Shown piece by piece: positions 1-8,289 of a stretch of DNA of 64,000 nucleotides (positions are counted from its first letter, which is position 1; each line of letters opens with the position of its first letter). A program made the position numbers and the translations under genes. The DNA is from Rhodobacter aestuarii (GTDB lineage Bacteria > Pseudomonadota > Alphaproteobacteria > Rhodobacterales > Rhodobacteraceae). The notes under the pieces are model-generated. The model worked only from the letters and a program-made list of their open reading frames with translations, searched no databases and was not told the DNA's origin. The stretch covers positions 124,001 to 188,000 of the forward strand of contig NZ_FTOG01000006.1 of the NCBI RefSeq assembly GCF_900156655.1. The letters are read 5' to 3'.

Positions 1-80
1 CGGCGGTGCTGCGCGATGGGCAGCTTTACATGTTCGACACTCTGGAAGAAGCGAAACGGATGTATGACTACCATGCCTAA
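1..80 (+). CDS. kpsT: Capsule export ABC transporter ATPase, C-terminal end (partial)
   Basis: This is the last 25 codons of a gene that begins left of the window. The frame starts at base 3 and stops with TAA at 78-80. The tail reads AVLRDGQLYMFDTLEEAK and ends RMYDYHA, which fits the end of KpsT/CtrD-type ATPases of group 2 capsule exporters, where the D-loop/H-loop region is followed by a short helical tail. The next gene, a KpsE-like protein, overlaps its end by 8 or 17 bases, as expected for an ABC capsule export operon. The fragment alone is too short for a firm family call; context carries much of the weight. Confidence 0.6.
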   Translation, partial: AVLRDGQLYMFDTLEEAKRMYDYHA

Positions 81-1998
81 GGCCGCCAGATACCGCATCC
101 GCCGCGCCGGTGCTGCCCCGCAGCCCGCCCCCCAGCCCAAAGCCGGGACCAATCTGCATTCGGTCGAGGAACTGCTGCGCCGCCGCGCCAAGCGTGGCGA
201 GGTGCTGAACGCGACCCAACACGCCGCGCAAACTGCTGAGGAAAATCAAGCGCCACCGGCAGATCCTCAAAGCGAACAACAGGCGGCGCCTGCCGCCGCG
301 CCGCGTGCAAACGCCAATCCGCAACAGCCCGCGCCCCAGCCCCCGGCCGCAAAGCGCCCCGAACCGCCGGAGGCCCTTTTTGAGCCTGAGGACGATGGCT
401 TCGGCGATGAACGCTTTCCCACCGCCGCACCGGTGGGACCGGGCAGCGAAGTCTTGGGGCCGAACGAGCGCACCGCAGAAGAAGACATTGAAGCGATCCG
501 CGCCGAAGGGCTGACCGGGCGACAATTGCGCCTTGCCCGCCGAACCGCGCAAAAATACGGAGTCGAAGCGACATCTGATTTTGAAGCGGTGCTGATGCTA
601 CGTCGGCGCGGGATTGACCCGTTTGATCGCGGCGCACTTCTGGCGCTTGAAAAATCCAATCAAGAAGCCGTGGCGCAAGCCACCGCAGCGGCCACCCCGG
701 CGGTGGTCGGCGGGCGCGGGTCGGCCACAACCAAAGCCCTCGCACGCCTTGATGGCGCCGGTGCCGACACCCGCGTGCAACTGCCGCAAACCATGGCGCC
801 CGGCCAACTTCCCGCCCCGCAAGGCGCCCCGCCGCTCGACGAAGGCGCACGGGCCCGCGAGATCATCCGCATCCAACGCGACATCGCCAAACGCCGCCGC
901 CGCAAATTGTTGCTGCTCGCCGCGCGCCTGACGTTTTTTGTCTTCCTGCCCACGCTTCTGGCCGGGTGGTATTACTTCGTCATCGCCACGCCGATGTATG
1001 CCACCAAAACCGAATTCGTGATCCAAAAGGCCGATAGCATGGGCGGGGCGACGGGCCTTGGCTCGCTCTTTTCCGGCACGCAACTCGCCACCAACCAAGA
1101 TTCGGTCACGGTGCAAAGCTTCTTGCAATCACGCGATGCGATGATGCGGCTCGAGGCCGACAAAGGTTTCAAGGAGCATTTCGCGCAAGAGGGCATCGAC
1201 CCGCTGCAACGACTTGACCCCGACGCCACGAACGAGGCCGCCTACAAGGTCTATAAGCGCAATGTGAAGATTGGCTATGACCCGTCCGAAGGCATCGTGC
1301 GGATGGAAGTTGTCGCCGCCGACCCGCAGGTGTCTAAGGCCTTTTCCGAGGCGTTGATTTCTTACGCCGAAGAACAAGTGGACCGGCTCACCTCGCGACT
1401 ACGCGAAGACCAGATGCGCGGTGCCCGTGAAAGCTATGAAGATGCCGAGGCCAAAGTCTTTGCGGCCCAAGCCAAGGTGCTGGAGCTGCAAGAAAAGGTT
1501 GGCATTCTGGACCCGATGGCGGAAAGCAGCGCGGTTATGGGGCAAGTCACAGCCTTTGAAACCGAACTGCAGAAAAAGCGGCTCGAGCTCGGGCAATTGC
1601 TCGACAACCCGCGCCCGAACCAAGCCCGCGTTGCCGGGGTTCAAGGCGACATTTCGCGGCTGGAAAGCCTGATTTCCGACCTGCGCGGCCAATTGACCGA
1701 GCGCACAGGGTCAACCGAATCCCTCGCTTCCGTCACCGGGCAATTGCGGATCGCCGAGGCGGAATTGCAGACCCGTCAGGGCCTTCTGTCTGCCGCCGCG
1801 CAGCAAATGGAAGTGGCGCGGATCGAGGCCAACAAACAGGTGCGCTACCTTGAAATGGGCGTGCGCCCCGTGGCCCCCGATGAGCCCACCTATCCGCGTG
1901 CCTTTGAAGATACCCTTCTGGCCTTCCTGATCTTTTCCGGTATTTACTTGATGCTGTCGCTGACAGCCTCGATCCTGCGCGAACAGGTGTCGAGCTAA
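64..1998 (+). CDS. kpsE: Capsule polysaccharide export inner-membrane protein (KpsE/CtrB/BexC type) with long N-terminal extension
   Basis: KpsE-type polysaccharide copolymerases span the inner membrane and periplasm and couple the KpsMT ABC exporter to the outer-membrane channel. Starting from the ATG at 64 (or 73), the protein has about 644 residues. The first 280 are cytoplasmic, rich in Ala, Pro and Gln, with an Arg-rich stretch before the first membrane segment near residue 290 (RLTFFVFLPTLLAGWYYFVI). A periplasmic domain with coiled coil follows, and a second membrane segment lies near the C-terminus (LLAFLIFSGIYLMLSLTASI), after the PDEPTYPR-type proline motif typical of the family. 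Classical KpsE has about 380 residues, so the extension is unusual, although long forms may be common in Rhodobacteraceae. The gene overlaps kpsT and is followed 13 bases later by kdsA, forming one operon. Confidence 0.88.
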   Translation: MTTMPKAARYRIRRAGAAPQPAPQPKAGTNLHSVEELLRRRAKRGEVLNATQHAAQTAEENQAPPADPQSEQQAAPAAAPRANANPQQPAPQPPAAKRPEPPEALFEPEDDGFGDERFPTAAPVGPGSEVLGPNERTAEEDIEAIRAEGLTGRQLRLARRTAQKYGVEATSDFEAVLMLRRRGIDPFDRGALLALEKSNQEAVAQATAAATPAVVGGRGSATTKALARLDGAGADTRVQLPQTMAPGQLPAPQGAPPLDEGARAREIIRIQRDIAKRRRRKLLLLAARLTFFVFLPTLLAGWYYFVIATPMYATKTEFVIQKADSMGGATGLGSLFSGTQLATNQDSVTVQSFLQSRDAMMRLEADKGFKEHFAQEGIDPLQRLDPDATNEAAYKVYKRNVKIGYDPSEGIVRMEVVAADPQVSKAFSEALISYAEEQVDRLTSRLREDQMRGARESYEDAEAKVFAAQAKVLELQEKVGILDPMAESSAVMGQVTAFETELQKKRLELGQLLDNPRPNQARVAGVQGDISRLESLISDLRGQLTERTGSTESLASVTGQLRIAEAELQTRQGLLSAAAQQMEVARIEANKQVRYLEMGVRPVAPDEPTYPRAFEDTLLAFLIFSGIYLMLSLTASILREQVSS

Positions 1999-2011
1999 GC
2001 CCGGAGAAAGT

Positions 2012-2845
2012 ATGAAAACCATCGAGATCGGCCCGCTGAAGATCGGCAATGACCTTCCGTTGACGGTGATTGCCGGCCCCTGCCAGTTGGAAAGCACCGA
2101 TCACGCGCTAATGATCGCCGACACGATGGCCAAGGCCTGTGCCGCCGCTGGCGCGCAATTCATCTTCAAGGGCAGCTATGACAAGGCCAACCGCACCAGC
2201 CTGAGCGGTAAGCGCGGGCTTGGGATTGAGGCCGGTCTTTCGGTGCTCGACACGGTGCGTGCCCAGATCGGCTGCCCCGTGCTGACCGACATCCATGATG
2301 CCGAGCAGGCCCGCACCGCCGCACAGGTGGTGGACGTGATCCAGATCCCCGCGTTCCTATGCCGTCAGACCGATCTGCTTTTGGCGGCGGGCGAAACCGG
2401 CAAGGTGGTGAACATCAAGAAGGGCCAATTCCTTGCGCCGTGGGATATGGACAATGTCGCCGGTAAGGTCGCGGCAACGGGCAATGAGAAAATCTTGCTG
2501 ACCGAGCGTGGCACCTCTTTTGGCTATAACACGCTGGTGGCGGATATGCGCGGCCTGCCGCGGATGGCGCAAACGGGCTACCCGGTGATTATGGATGCTA
2601 CCCATTCGGTGCAGCAGCCGGGCGGGCTTGGCGGCGCCTCGGGTGGTCAGCGCGAAATGGCGCCGGTGATGGCCCGCGCGGCGGTGAGCCTTGGCATTGC
2701 TGGGGTCTTTATTGAAACCCATGAAACGCCCGATACCGCGCCCTCAGATGGGCCAAATATGATCCCGCTCGATCAGATGCCAAAGCTCATTGAAACGCTG
2801 ATGGCCTTTGACCGGCTGGCAAAAGCCGATCCGATCCGGCTATAA
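2012..2845 (+). CDS. kdsA: 3-deoxy-8-phosphooctulonate synthase (KDO-8-P synthase)
   Basis: KdsA condenses phosphoenolpyruvate with arabinose 5-phosphate to KDO 8-phosphate in the cytoplasm, on the pathway to LPS KDO and to the KDO linker of ABC-exported capsules. The 277-residue length is normal. Visible motifs are AGPCQLES near residue 21, FKGSYDKANRTS near 52, and DATHSVQQPGG near 195. Cys24 in the GPC motif is the metal ligand of the metal-dependent class; the metal-independent E. coli enzyme has Asn there. The start ATG follows GGAGAAAGT. It lies 13 bases after kpsE and is followed at once by a strong terminator, so it is the last gene of the capsule export operon. This suggests the enzyme serves capsule linker supply, possibly as well as LPS. 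Confidence 0.96.
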   Translation: MKTIEIGPLKIGNDLPLTVIAGPCQLESTDHALMIADTMAKACAAAGAQFIFKGSYDKANRTSLSGKRGLGIEAGLSVLDTVRAQIGCPVLTDIHDAEQARTAAQVVDVIQIPAFLCRQTDLLLAAGETGKVVNIKKGQFLAPWDMDNVAGKVAATGNEKILLTERGTSFGYNTLVADMRGLPRMAQTGYPVIMDATHSVQQPGGLGGASGGQREMAPVMARAAVSLGIAGVFIETHETPDTAPSDGPNMIPLDQMPKLIETLMAFDRLAKADPIRL

Positions 2846-2851
2846 GGCAGA

Positions 2852-2875
2852 GGGGGCATAGAGCCCCCTTTTTGT
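2852..2875 (+). terminator. Rho-independent terminator after kdsA
   Basis: A perfect 6-bp stem GGGGGC/GCCCCC (2852-2857 and 2863-2868) closes a 5-base loop and is followed by TTTTTGTTT. It begins seven bases after the kdsA stop codon and ends where the convergent flavoprotein gene ends. Confidence 0.9.
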
Positions 2876-4063
2876 TTAAATGACCTGCGCCGCGGCCCAA
2901 GCCGACGACCACGCCCATTGGAAGTTATAGCCCCCAAGCCAGCCCGTTACATCGACCACCTCGCCGATGAAATGCAGCCCCGGCACGCGCTTGGCTTCAA
3001 GCGTTTTCGCGTCCAATTCATCGGTCGCGACACCGCCCACCGTGACCTCGGCGGTGCGATATCCCTCAGAACCCACGGGCCGCACCTGCCAAGCCTGCGC
3101 CTGTGCTGCCAATTGCGCCAAGGCTTTATTACCGTGATCGGCGAGCCGCCCCGAGAGCCCCGCCTCTGCGACAATCAGATGCGCGAGCTTCTCAGGCAGC
3201 AAGCGCGCAAGCGCGGTGTGAATGGCAATCCGCCCCGTCTCGGCCCGAATCGCGGCGAGCTCCGCGGCGATATCCCGCCCCGGTGCCAGATCAATCGTGA
3301 GGCTATCCCCTTCCCGCCAATAGCTTGAAATCTGTAAAATCGCCGGCCCAGAAAGCCCGCGATGGGTGAACAAAAGCGCCTCGTCAAAGCTGCGCTTGCC
3401 ATGCGCGACCCGCGCCGGAACCGCAATCCCCGAAAGCGGGGCTGTGCGCGCCAAATCTTGTTCAGCGAAGGTCAGGGGCACAAGCCCCGGCCGCGTTTCT
3501 GTCACCCGCAGCCCAAATTGTTCTGCCAAACGATAACCAAAGGGGCTGGCCCCGATCTTCGGGATTGATTTGCCCCCGGTGGCCACCACAACGCGGGGCG
3601 CATGCAAAACGCCTTCGGAGGTCACAACCTCAAAACCCGCTTCGGTTTGCCGGACCGCCTCGACGGATGTGCCCAGCCGCAACGCGCCTCCGGCCTGCAC
3701 GCCCTCCACCAACAGATCGACGAGCTGGCTCGCCTTACCATCGAAAAACAGCTGTCCAAGGTGCTTTTCGTGCCAAGCAATCCCCGCCGCGTCGACCCGT
3801 GCGATCATATCGGCAGCGGTGAACCGGCTCAGCGCCGAAAGCGCAAAACGCGGGTTTTCCGAAACAAACCGATCCGTGGCATTTTGGCGCGTCAGGTCGC
3901 GGTTGGTGAAATTGCACCGCCCCCCGCCGGAAATGCGGATCTTTTCGCCCGGACGCGCGGCATGGTCGAGCACCGCGATACGGCGCCCACGCGCCACCGC
4001 TTCGGCCCCACAGAAAAGCCCCGCAGCCCCAGCGCCAAGGATAATTGCGTCATAAGTGTCCAT
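2876..4063 (-). CDS. BaiN/HI0933-family NAD(P)/FAD-dependent oxidoreductase
   Basis: A 395-residue flavoprotein of the HI0933/YhiN/BaiN family, soluble FAD enzymes whose physiological substrates are mostly unknown. The Rossmann FAD motif GAGAAGLFCG lies at about residues 8-17, followed by ISGGGRCNFTN near residue 45, the family signature. A second mononucleotide motif, VVVATGGKSIPKIG, is near 160, and the C-terminal GEVVDVTGWLGGYNFQWAWS binds FAD. The start is the ATG at 4063, after GGACGAAGGC. The frame stays open further upstream, but that extension would run through tRNA-Gln and past the FAD motif's usual N-terminal position, so it was rejected. It is convergent with kdsA and divergent from tRNA-Gln. 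The family is sure; the reaction is not known. Confidence 0.92.
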   Translation of the reverse strand: MDTYDAIILGAGAAGLFCGAEAVARGRRIAVLDHAARPGEKIRISGGGRCNFTNRDLTRQNATDRFVSENPRFALSALSRFTAADMIARVDAAGIAWHEKHLGQLFFDGKASQLVDLLVEGVQAGGALRLGTSVEAVRQTEAGFEVVTSEGVLHAPRVVVATGGKSIPKIGASPFGYRLAEQFGLRVTETRPGLVPLTFAEQDLARTAPLSGIAVPARVAHGKRSFDEALLFTHRGLSGPAILQISSYWREGDSLTIDLAPGRDIAAELAAIRAETGRIAIHTALARLLPEKLAHLIVAEAGLSGRLADHGNKALAQLAAQAQAWQVRPVGSEGYRTAEVTVGGVATDELDAKTLEAKRVPGLHFIGEVVDVTGWLGGYNFQWAWSSAWAAAQVI

Positions 4064-4163
4064 GCCTTCGTCCCTGCCTGTGGGCGCACAAAAACGCAAT
4101 GCATTTCGCGAATTTTCCTCTTGCGCCCCCCGACGTGCTTGGCTAAACACCGCCGCACAGAGT

Positions 4164-4238
<75 letters not shown>

Positions 4239-4634
4239 ACTCTCCCGGAAATAACCTTTGGTTGCGAATCGTTGTTTTGCAAGGCCAGTAGTGTCTGGAT
4301 GCAGGTTTTACAGGCGTTTCCACACGAGCTTGCCCAGCCTCGCGGGGAAACGGAGACGCTTTTCGTAGGGATGCCTGAGCTAAGAAGCGGTCTATGACCC
4401 CGTCAGCTAGCTTTGCACTCGGAACGGGCGAATTTTGCTACGCCAGATCGCCCACGTTTATCCGGAAGCATTACCCGTGTTGGTAACGACGGATCTGGGC
4501 CGGGCCTGCTTCCGCCGTCTACGAGATACGCTGCGGATTTATCTTGCGACCTTACGCAAGAACGCAGCGCATTTAGGGAGGCGGCTCCGAGACGATACAA
4601 AAAGCCGCAACTCCCTATCGTGATTGGCGGCGGC
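4239..4634. other. 396-base gap after tRNA-Gln; no convincing gene
   Basis: Between tRNA-Gln and the small gene that ends at 4635 there is no open frame with a good ribosome site and recognisable product. A 62-codon plus-strand frame (4435-4623) has no clear Shine-Dalgarno sequence and matches no family I recognise. No second copy of the tRNA 3' end is visible, so there is no evidence for a tRNA-integrated island. The stretch may hold decayed sequence. Confidence 0.4.
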
Positions 4635-4856
4635 CTAGCGCTTCCCCTTCGGCTTACCGCGTTTGGCGCCTGCGGCAATCTCGCGCGCAGCCTCTGCTGC
4701 AGCCATCAGTTCCTCGGCAATTTCTTCGGCCTCTTCCGGATCAAAATCGAAGGGTGCGTCAAACCCTTCGCCGGAAAGATAGATTCGCACCATGCCCTGA
4801 TCTGTCGGGCCAATTTGCAAATCGCCCATCATTTCGTTTTCGTCATTGATCCCCAT
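4635..4856 (-). CDS. Small acidic conserved protein, DUF6324-like
   Basis: A 73-residue protein beginning MGINDENEMMGDLQIGPT, with a beta-rich N-terminal half, a helical DPEEAEEIAEELMAAAEAA segment and a lysine/arginine-rich tail (KRGKPKGKR). From memory, the first part resembles the DUF6324 family of Rhodobacteraceae. No catalytic motif is visible and no function is known. The start at 4856 follows a GGCGAAGATG context with a weak ribosome site. It stands alone between tRNA-Gln and tRNA-His. The acidic middle and basic tail suggest a binding protein, but this is only inference. Confidence 0.75.
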   Translation of the reverse strand: MGINDENEMMGDLQIGPTDQGMVRIYLSGEGFDAPFDFDPEEAEEIAEELMAAAEAAREIAAGAKRGKPKGKR

Positions 4857-4996
4857 CTTCGCCTCCGATGCGGTTTTCTTCCTTGGGCCTAGCCAAAGCC
4901 TGCGCGGGGGGCAAGCGCTTCGCCAATTTTACGCACCAAATCCACGCGGGTTCCCTCTTGCAATCCCCCGCGCCAGCCGCTAAACGCCCCCTCAGT

Positions 4997-5073
4997 GCCG
5001 CCTTAGCTCAGTTGGTTAGAGCGCTGGATTGTGGATCCAGAGGTCCCCCGTTCGAGCCGGGGAGGCGGTACCA
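4997..5073 (+). tRNA. tRNA-His (GTG anticodon), no encoded G-1
   Basis: The cloverleaf has acceptor GCCGCCT/AGGCGGT, D arm TAGCTCAGTTGGTTAGA, anticodon stem CTGGA/TCCAG with loop TTGTGGA (anticodon GTG), and T arm CCCCGTTCGAGCCGGGG. The discriminator is A73 and CCA is encoded. The base before position 1 is T, so the usual G-1:C73 pair of bacterial tRNA-His is absent, a known trait of many alphaproteobacteria. Confidence 0.97.
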
Positions 5074-5144
5074 TCCTCCCATAAAATTTCCTTCTTGCTT
5101 CGTTCGCACGGAACCTAAGGTTTCGTTGCAAGAGGCCACCGTCC

Positions 5145-6197
5145 CTATTCTCCGATCGCAGCGCGCCAGCGGGCAAGGAAACCAGCCGTTTTCATCTGAT
5201 CCATCGCGACAAGCAAGGTCGGCCCCAGTTCGATCAAGCGCCAGCGGCTGTCATCTTCTTCGCGATCCGCACCCGGCAAGGGGGCCGAGGGTGCACTGGC
5301 CAGATGAACCTTGGCCATTGAGCGCTGTCCAGATTCGGACAAGATGAAATCGAGCAAATCCCCGGCGTCGTGATTGGCTTCCGTCCCGGGCAAGATGGCT
5401 GCACGCGACAAAACCAAAGTGTAATCTGCAGGCGCAACAATTCCCAGCCGTTGATCGCTGCGCGCGGCCTGCATCGCGTATGAGCCTAACACGTTGTAAG
5501 CGATAAGATAGTCACCAGTGGCCACGCCGCCGATGATCTCTGCAGAGCAACAGGTTGCAACGGCACCAGAACGGGCGAAGGCCTCCATCAGCGCACCGAA
5601 GGTTGAGGCTTCTTGGCTGTCCATAAATGCAAAAAGAAAGCCGAGCCCAGAGGCCGCGATGTCATAGGTCGCCACCCGTCCCCCATAGCGCGAGCCTTCG
5701 GGGCGGAGCAGATCCAAAAGATCGAACCGGCTATCTGGAACATCTTCTGGGGGCACGAGGTTGCGATTGTAAACGATCACCGCTGGCTCACGCGAAATCC
5801 CCCAGACCTGATCGCGCCAGCGTAATCTATCGGGCAAGGCCTGTGTTTCCGGCGAAACCCAACTGACGGCACAGCCATCATTGACCAGTTTCACCATCTG
5901 ATGCACGCCTGAGCTAATCACGATATCCGCGCCGGGCCTGCCCGTTTTGCAATCAAGCTCCGTAAGCGCATAAAGATCATTCGAGCCCCATTGCTCATAG
6001 CGCAGGGAAAGGTCGGGGCGGTTTGCCAGAAAGTCCCGCATCGTCGGGGCCAGCACGGCAATATCGGTGGTTGTGCGCAAAGTGATCGAACGGGTTGCCC
6101 CTTGTGCGCCGAAATGCGCAACCGCTTCTTGCGCATGAACCGATGCGGCGAAGACCCCGCCAAGCAGTGACAATCCGATGAGAAGCCTTTGGATCAT
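5145..6197 (-). CDS. Periplasmic ABC-type solute-binding protein coupled to a TctDE-like two-component system
   Basis: A 350-residue extracellular solute-binding protein (family 1/iron-binding-like fold). The signal peptide MIQRLLIGLSLLGGVFAASV is cut near the HA-QEA junction (about residue 22). The mature protein has the two-lobe hallmarks ADIVISSG and VIVYNRNLVPP. Its start codon overlaps the stop of the histidine kinase gene (ATGA), so the two are translationally coupled. No permease or ATPase gene lies nearby. I therefore infer a sensory role: a periplasmic ligand receptor that presents carboxylate or another ligand to the kinase, rather than transport. A stand-alone transport receptor using distant permeases is the alternative. 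The substrate cannot be read from sequence. Confidence 0.85.
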   Translation of the reverse strand: MIQRLLIGLSLLGGVFAASVHAQEAVAHFGAQGATRSITLRTTTDIAVLAPTMRDFLANRPDLSLRYEQWGSNDLYALTELDCKTGRPGADIVISSGVHQMVKLVNDGCAVSWVSPETQALPDRLRWRDQVWGISREPAVIVYNRNLVPPEDVPDSRFDLLDLLRPEGSRYGGRVATYDIAASGLGFLFAFMDSQEASTFGALMEAFARSGAVATCCSAEIIGGVATGDYLIAYNVLGSYAMQAARSDQRLGIVAPADYTLVLSRAAILPGTEANHDAGDLLDFILSESGQRSMAKVHLASAPSAPLPGADREEDDSRWRLIELGPTLLVAMDQMKTAGFLARWRAAIGE

Positions 6198-7582
6198 GGT
6201 TCCGGCTCCGGCGGCAGGACAATGGCAATACAAAATCCCTCTGGCCCGCTCTCGGCCTGAAGTTCGCCGTCAAACGCCTCCGCCACGGCTTGTGCAATCG
6301 AAAGCCCCAAGCCGCTGCCGCGCACCCGACCGGCGGCCCCGGTGGCAAACCGCTCTCCCAACTGCGCCAAAAGCGCGGGCGAAGGCCCAGCCCCAACGTC
6401 TCGCACCCAAAGCCGCGCGCCCAGTAGGCTTTGATCGGCCCCGATCGTAATCGGCGCGGTGCCATGCGCGAGGGCATTGCCAAGCAAGTTCTTGGCCGCT
6501 TCGGTCAAAGACAGCCCATCGGCCAGCACCATGACCGGAGCCTCACCAATCTCAAGATGCACCTCAGCCTCGGGGGCGACATGGCGCGGATCGGCATCGT
6601 CGAAAACATCAAGCGCAATATCACGCAGATCAATGGGCTCGCGCCTCGCCGCACCACCGCGATGAATCACCAAAGCACGCGAGAGCATCTGATCAAGCAA
6701 GCGGCTCAGTCGAACCGTGCCACTATGCAGCCGGGTGACAATCGCCTTTTGGGCGCCGGCATCCTCCTCTCCCGCGGCAAGATCAGCCTGCGCCCGCAAG
6801 GCCGCCACCGGGGTGCGCAATTGATGCGCGGTGTCGCTGATCAAGTTTTTCATCGTGCGGAACTGACCATTGAGCCGCCCCATGAACCCGTTGATTGCCT
6901 GCACCATCGCATCTACCTCTGGAGGCACGGCGGCATCAATCGGGGTCAAGTCTCGCGGGTCGCGCAGCGCCAGACTTGCCGCCAGCTGGTTGAGCGGGCG
7001 CAGCGCTTGGCGCACCACAAAGACCGCAAAAGTCATGATAGCTACCCCACCAACGACCAGCCCCGCCAGCGCGTTACGCGTGATATCAAGCGCCAATTCG
7101 GTGCGCGCATGCGTGGTTTGGCCCACAATCACCTGCACGGCACCCGAAAACTGCCGCTCGGCAAAGCGCCGCGTCACCCGAATGTAGCGCGCCGGATCAC
7201 CGGTGAAGGAGGCATCATAAAAGGCGACATCGCCCTGCCCTTCAGGCGGCAATGGCAGCAGATCATAACCGGTCAGAACAGTGTCTTGCGGGCCAAGCAC
7301 CTGATACGCGATGCGATCTTCCTGCGCGAGCCCCAAGAGCTCAAACGCCGACAGCGGCAGATCGACAACCGGCACCCCATCGACGATCGAGATCGAGGCG
7401 GCAATGTCATTCGCGGCCCCCACCAGAAGACGATCAAAGGCATCGCGCGCCGCTGCCCGGCCATAGGCAAAAGCCGCGAGCGACAGAATCAAGCCCCCGA
7501 TCAGCAACAGTGCCGAGAGCCCCACCACCAGCCGTGCCGTCAAAGACAAAGGCCTTGAAGACGCGGCCCCCGCCTCACGCAT
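6194..7582 (-). CDS. tctE: TctE-like sensor histidine kinase
   Basis: A 462-residue inner-membrane kinase. The first membrane segment is near residues 15-38 (ARLVVGLSALLLIGGLILSL). A periplasmic sensor domain of TctE/2CSK_N type follows, then a second membrane segment near 170-190 and a HAMP-like linker. The H-box has DTAHQLRTPVAAL with the phospho-accepting His near residue 250. ATP-binding boxes are NLLGNALAHG (N), DVGAGP (G1) and GSGLGLSIAQA (G2). The start at 7582 overlaps the response-regulator stop by eight bases; longer upstream starts would lie inside that gene. The next gene, a periplasmic binding protein, overlaps by ATGA. The operon faces tctCBA, which matches TctDE control of tricarboxylate uptake in other proteobacteria. 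Confidence 0.92.
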   Translation of the reverse strand: MREAGAASSRPLSLTARLVVGLSALLLIGGLILSLAAFAYGRAAARDAFDRLLVGAANDIAASISIVDGVPVVDLPLSAFELLGLAQEDRIAYQVLGPQDTVLTGYDLLPLPPEGQGDVAFYDASFTGDPARYIRVTRRFAERQFSGAVQVIVGQTTHARTELALDITRNALAGLVVGGVAIMTFAVFVVRQALRPLNQLAASLALRDPRDLTPIDAAVPPEVDAMVQAINGFMGRLNGQFRTMKNLISDTAHQLRTPVAALRAQADLAAGEEDAGAQKAIVTRLHSGTVRLSRLLDQMLSRALVIHRGGAARREPIDLRDIALDVFDDADPRHVAPEAEVHLEIGEAPVMVLADGLSLTEAAKNLLGNALAHGTAPITIGADQSLLGARLWVRDVGAGPSPALLAQLGERFATGAAGRVRGSGLGLSIAQAVAEAFDGELQAESGPEGFCIAIVLPPEPEP

Positions 7583-8264
7583 CTTTGGCGACCTCATTTG
7601 TGGCGTCCAAACGATAGCCCCGCCCGCGCAGGGTTTGAATCTCGACCCCACTTCCGCTCAGCCTTTTGCGCAACCGTGCAACATAAAGCTCGATCGCATT
7701 TTCCCCCGCTACGGTGTCATCGAACCCATAAAGGCCCTCTAACAGGCGTTTCTTGGACAAAACCTGCCCCCGATTGCGCATCAAAAGGCCCAAAAGCGCA
7801 AATTCACGCCGCGCCAGTTCCAGCGGTTGCCCCGCTAATTGCACAAGCCCGCTGGTAGGATTGTAGCTAAGCGCGCCAATGACCAATTCGGGCGAGCGAT
7901 CTGCCTTTTCGCGCCGCAAGATCGCATGCAATCGCGCCTCCAACTCGCGGTGATCAAAGGGTTTGATCAGATAATCATCGGCACCAAGCGCAAAGGCCGA
8001 AAGCTTATCATCTACCGAGAATTGCGCAGTGAGCATGACCACCGGTGTCGCACTCCCGGCCCTGCGCATCTGGCGCAACAGGTCCGTGCCGCTGCCATCG
8101 GGCAGGTTGATGTCCAAGATCAGCGCATCATAGCCTTGCACATCAAGGCACGCGCGCGCCTGTTCCAATGTTGTCACCCAATCGCAAGCCATACCGGACC
8201 GCGCAAGGCGGCGTTGCGTGGCTTCGGCTAAGTCTTCGGCATCTTCAACCAGAAGTACGCGCAT
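7575..8264 (-). CDS. tctD: TctD-like OmpR-family response regulator
   Basis: A 229-residue regulator. The N-terminal receiver domain has the acidic pair Glu7/Asp8, phospho-acceptor Asp51 in LILDINLPDGSG, and Lys in DDYLIKPFDH. The C-terminal winged-helix OmpR-type DNA-binding domain has LARREFALLGLLMRNRGQVLS and the recognition region ENAIELYVARLRKRL. The start at 8264 has the strong Shine-Dalgarno sequence GGAGAGAGGAGG. It is the first gene of the tctD-tctE-binding protein operon and divergent from tctC. A direct repeat of TGACAGGTT with 11-base spacing lies between the two operons and is the obvious candidate binding site. Confidence 0.94.
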   Translation of the reverse strand: MRVLLVEDAEDLAEATQRRLARSGMACDWVTTLEQARACLDVQGYDALILDINLPDGSGTDLLRQMRRAGSATPVVMLTAQFSVDDKLSAFALGADDYLIKPFDHRELEARLHAILRREKADRSPELVIGALSYNPTSGLVQLAGQPLELARREFALLGLLMRNRGQVLSKKRLLEGLYGFDDTVAGENAIELYVARLRKRLSGSGVEIQTLRGRGYRLDATNEVAKDA

Positions 8265-8289
8265 GAGCCCTCCTCTCTCCGAAAGCTTG

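Noticed and set aside
4435-4623. Possible 62-codon plus-strand gene after tRNA-Gln
   Set aside because: No Shine-Dalgarno sequence, no family likeness and no repeat of the tRNA end; kept only as part of an unexplained gap.
6431-7558. 375-codon plus-strand frame
   Set aside because: It is fully antisense to the TctE-like kinase, whose motifs are all intact. The composition is a GC-rich shadow.
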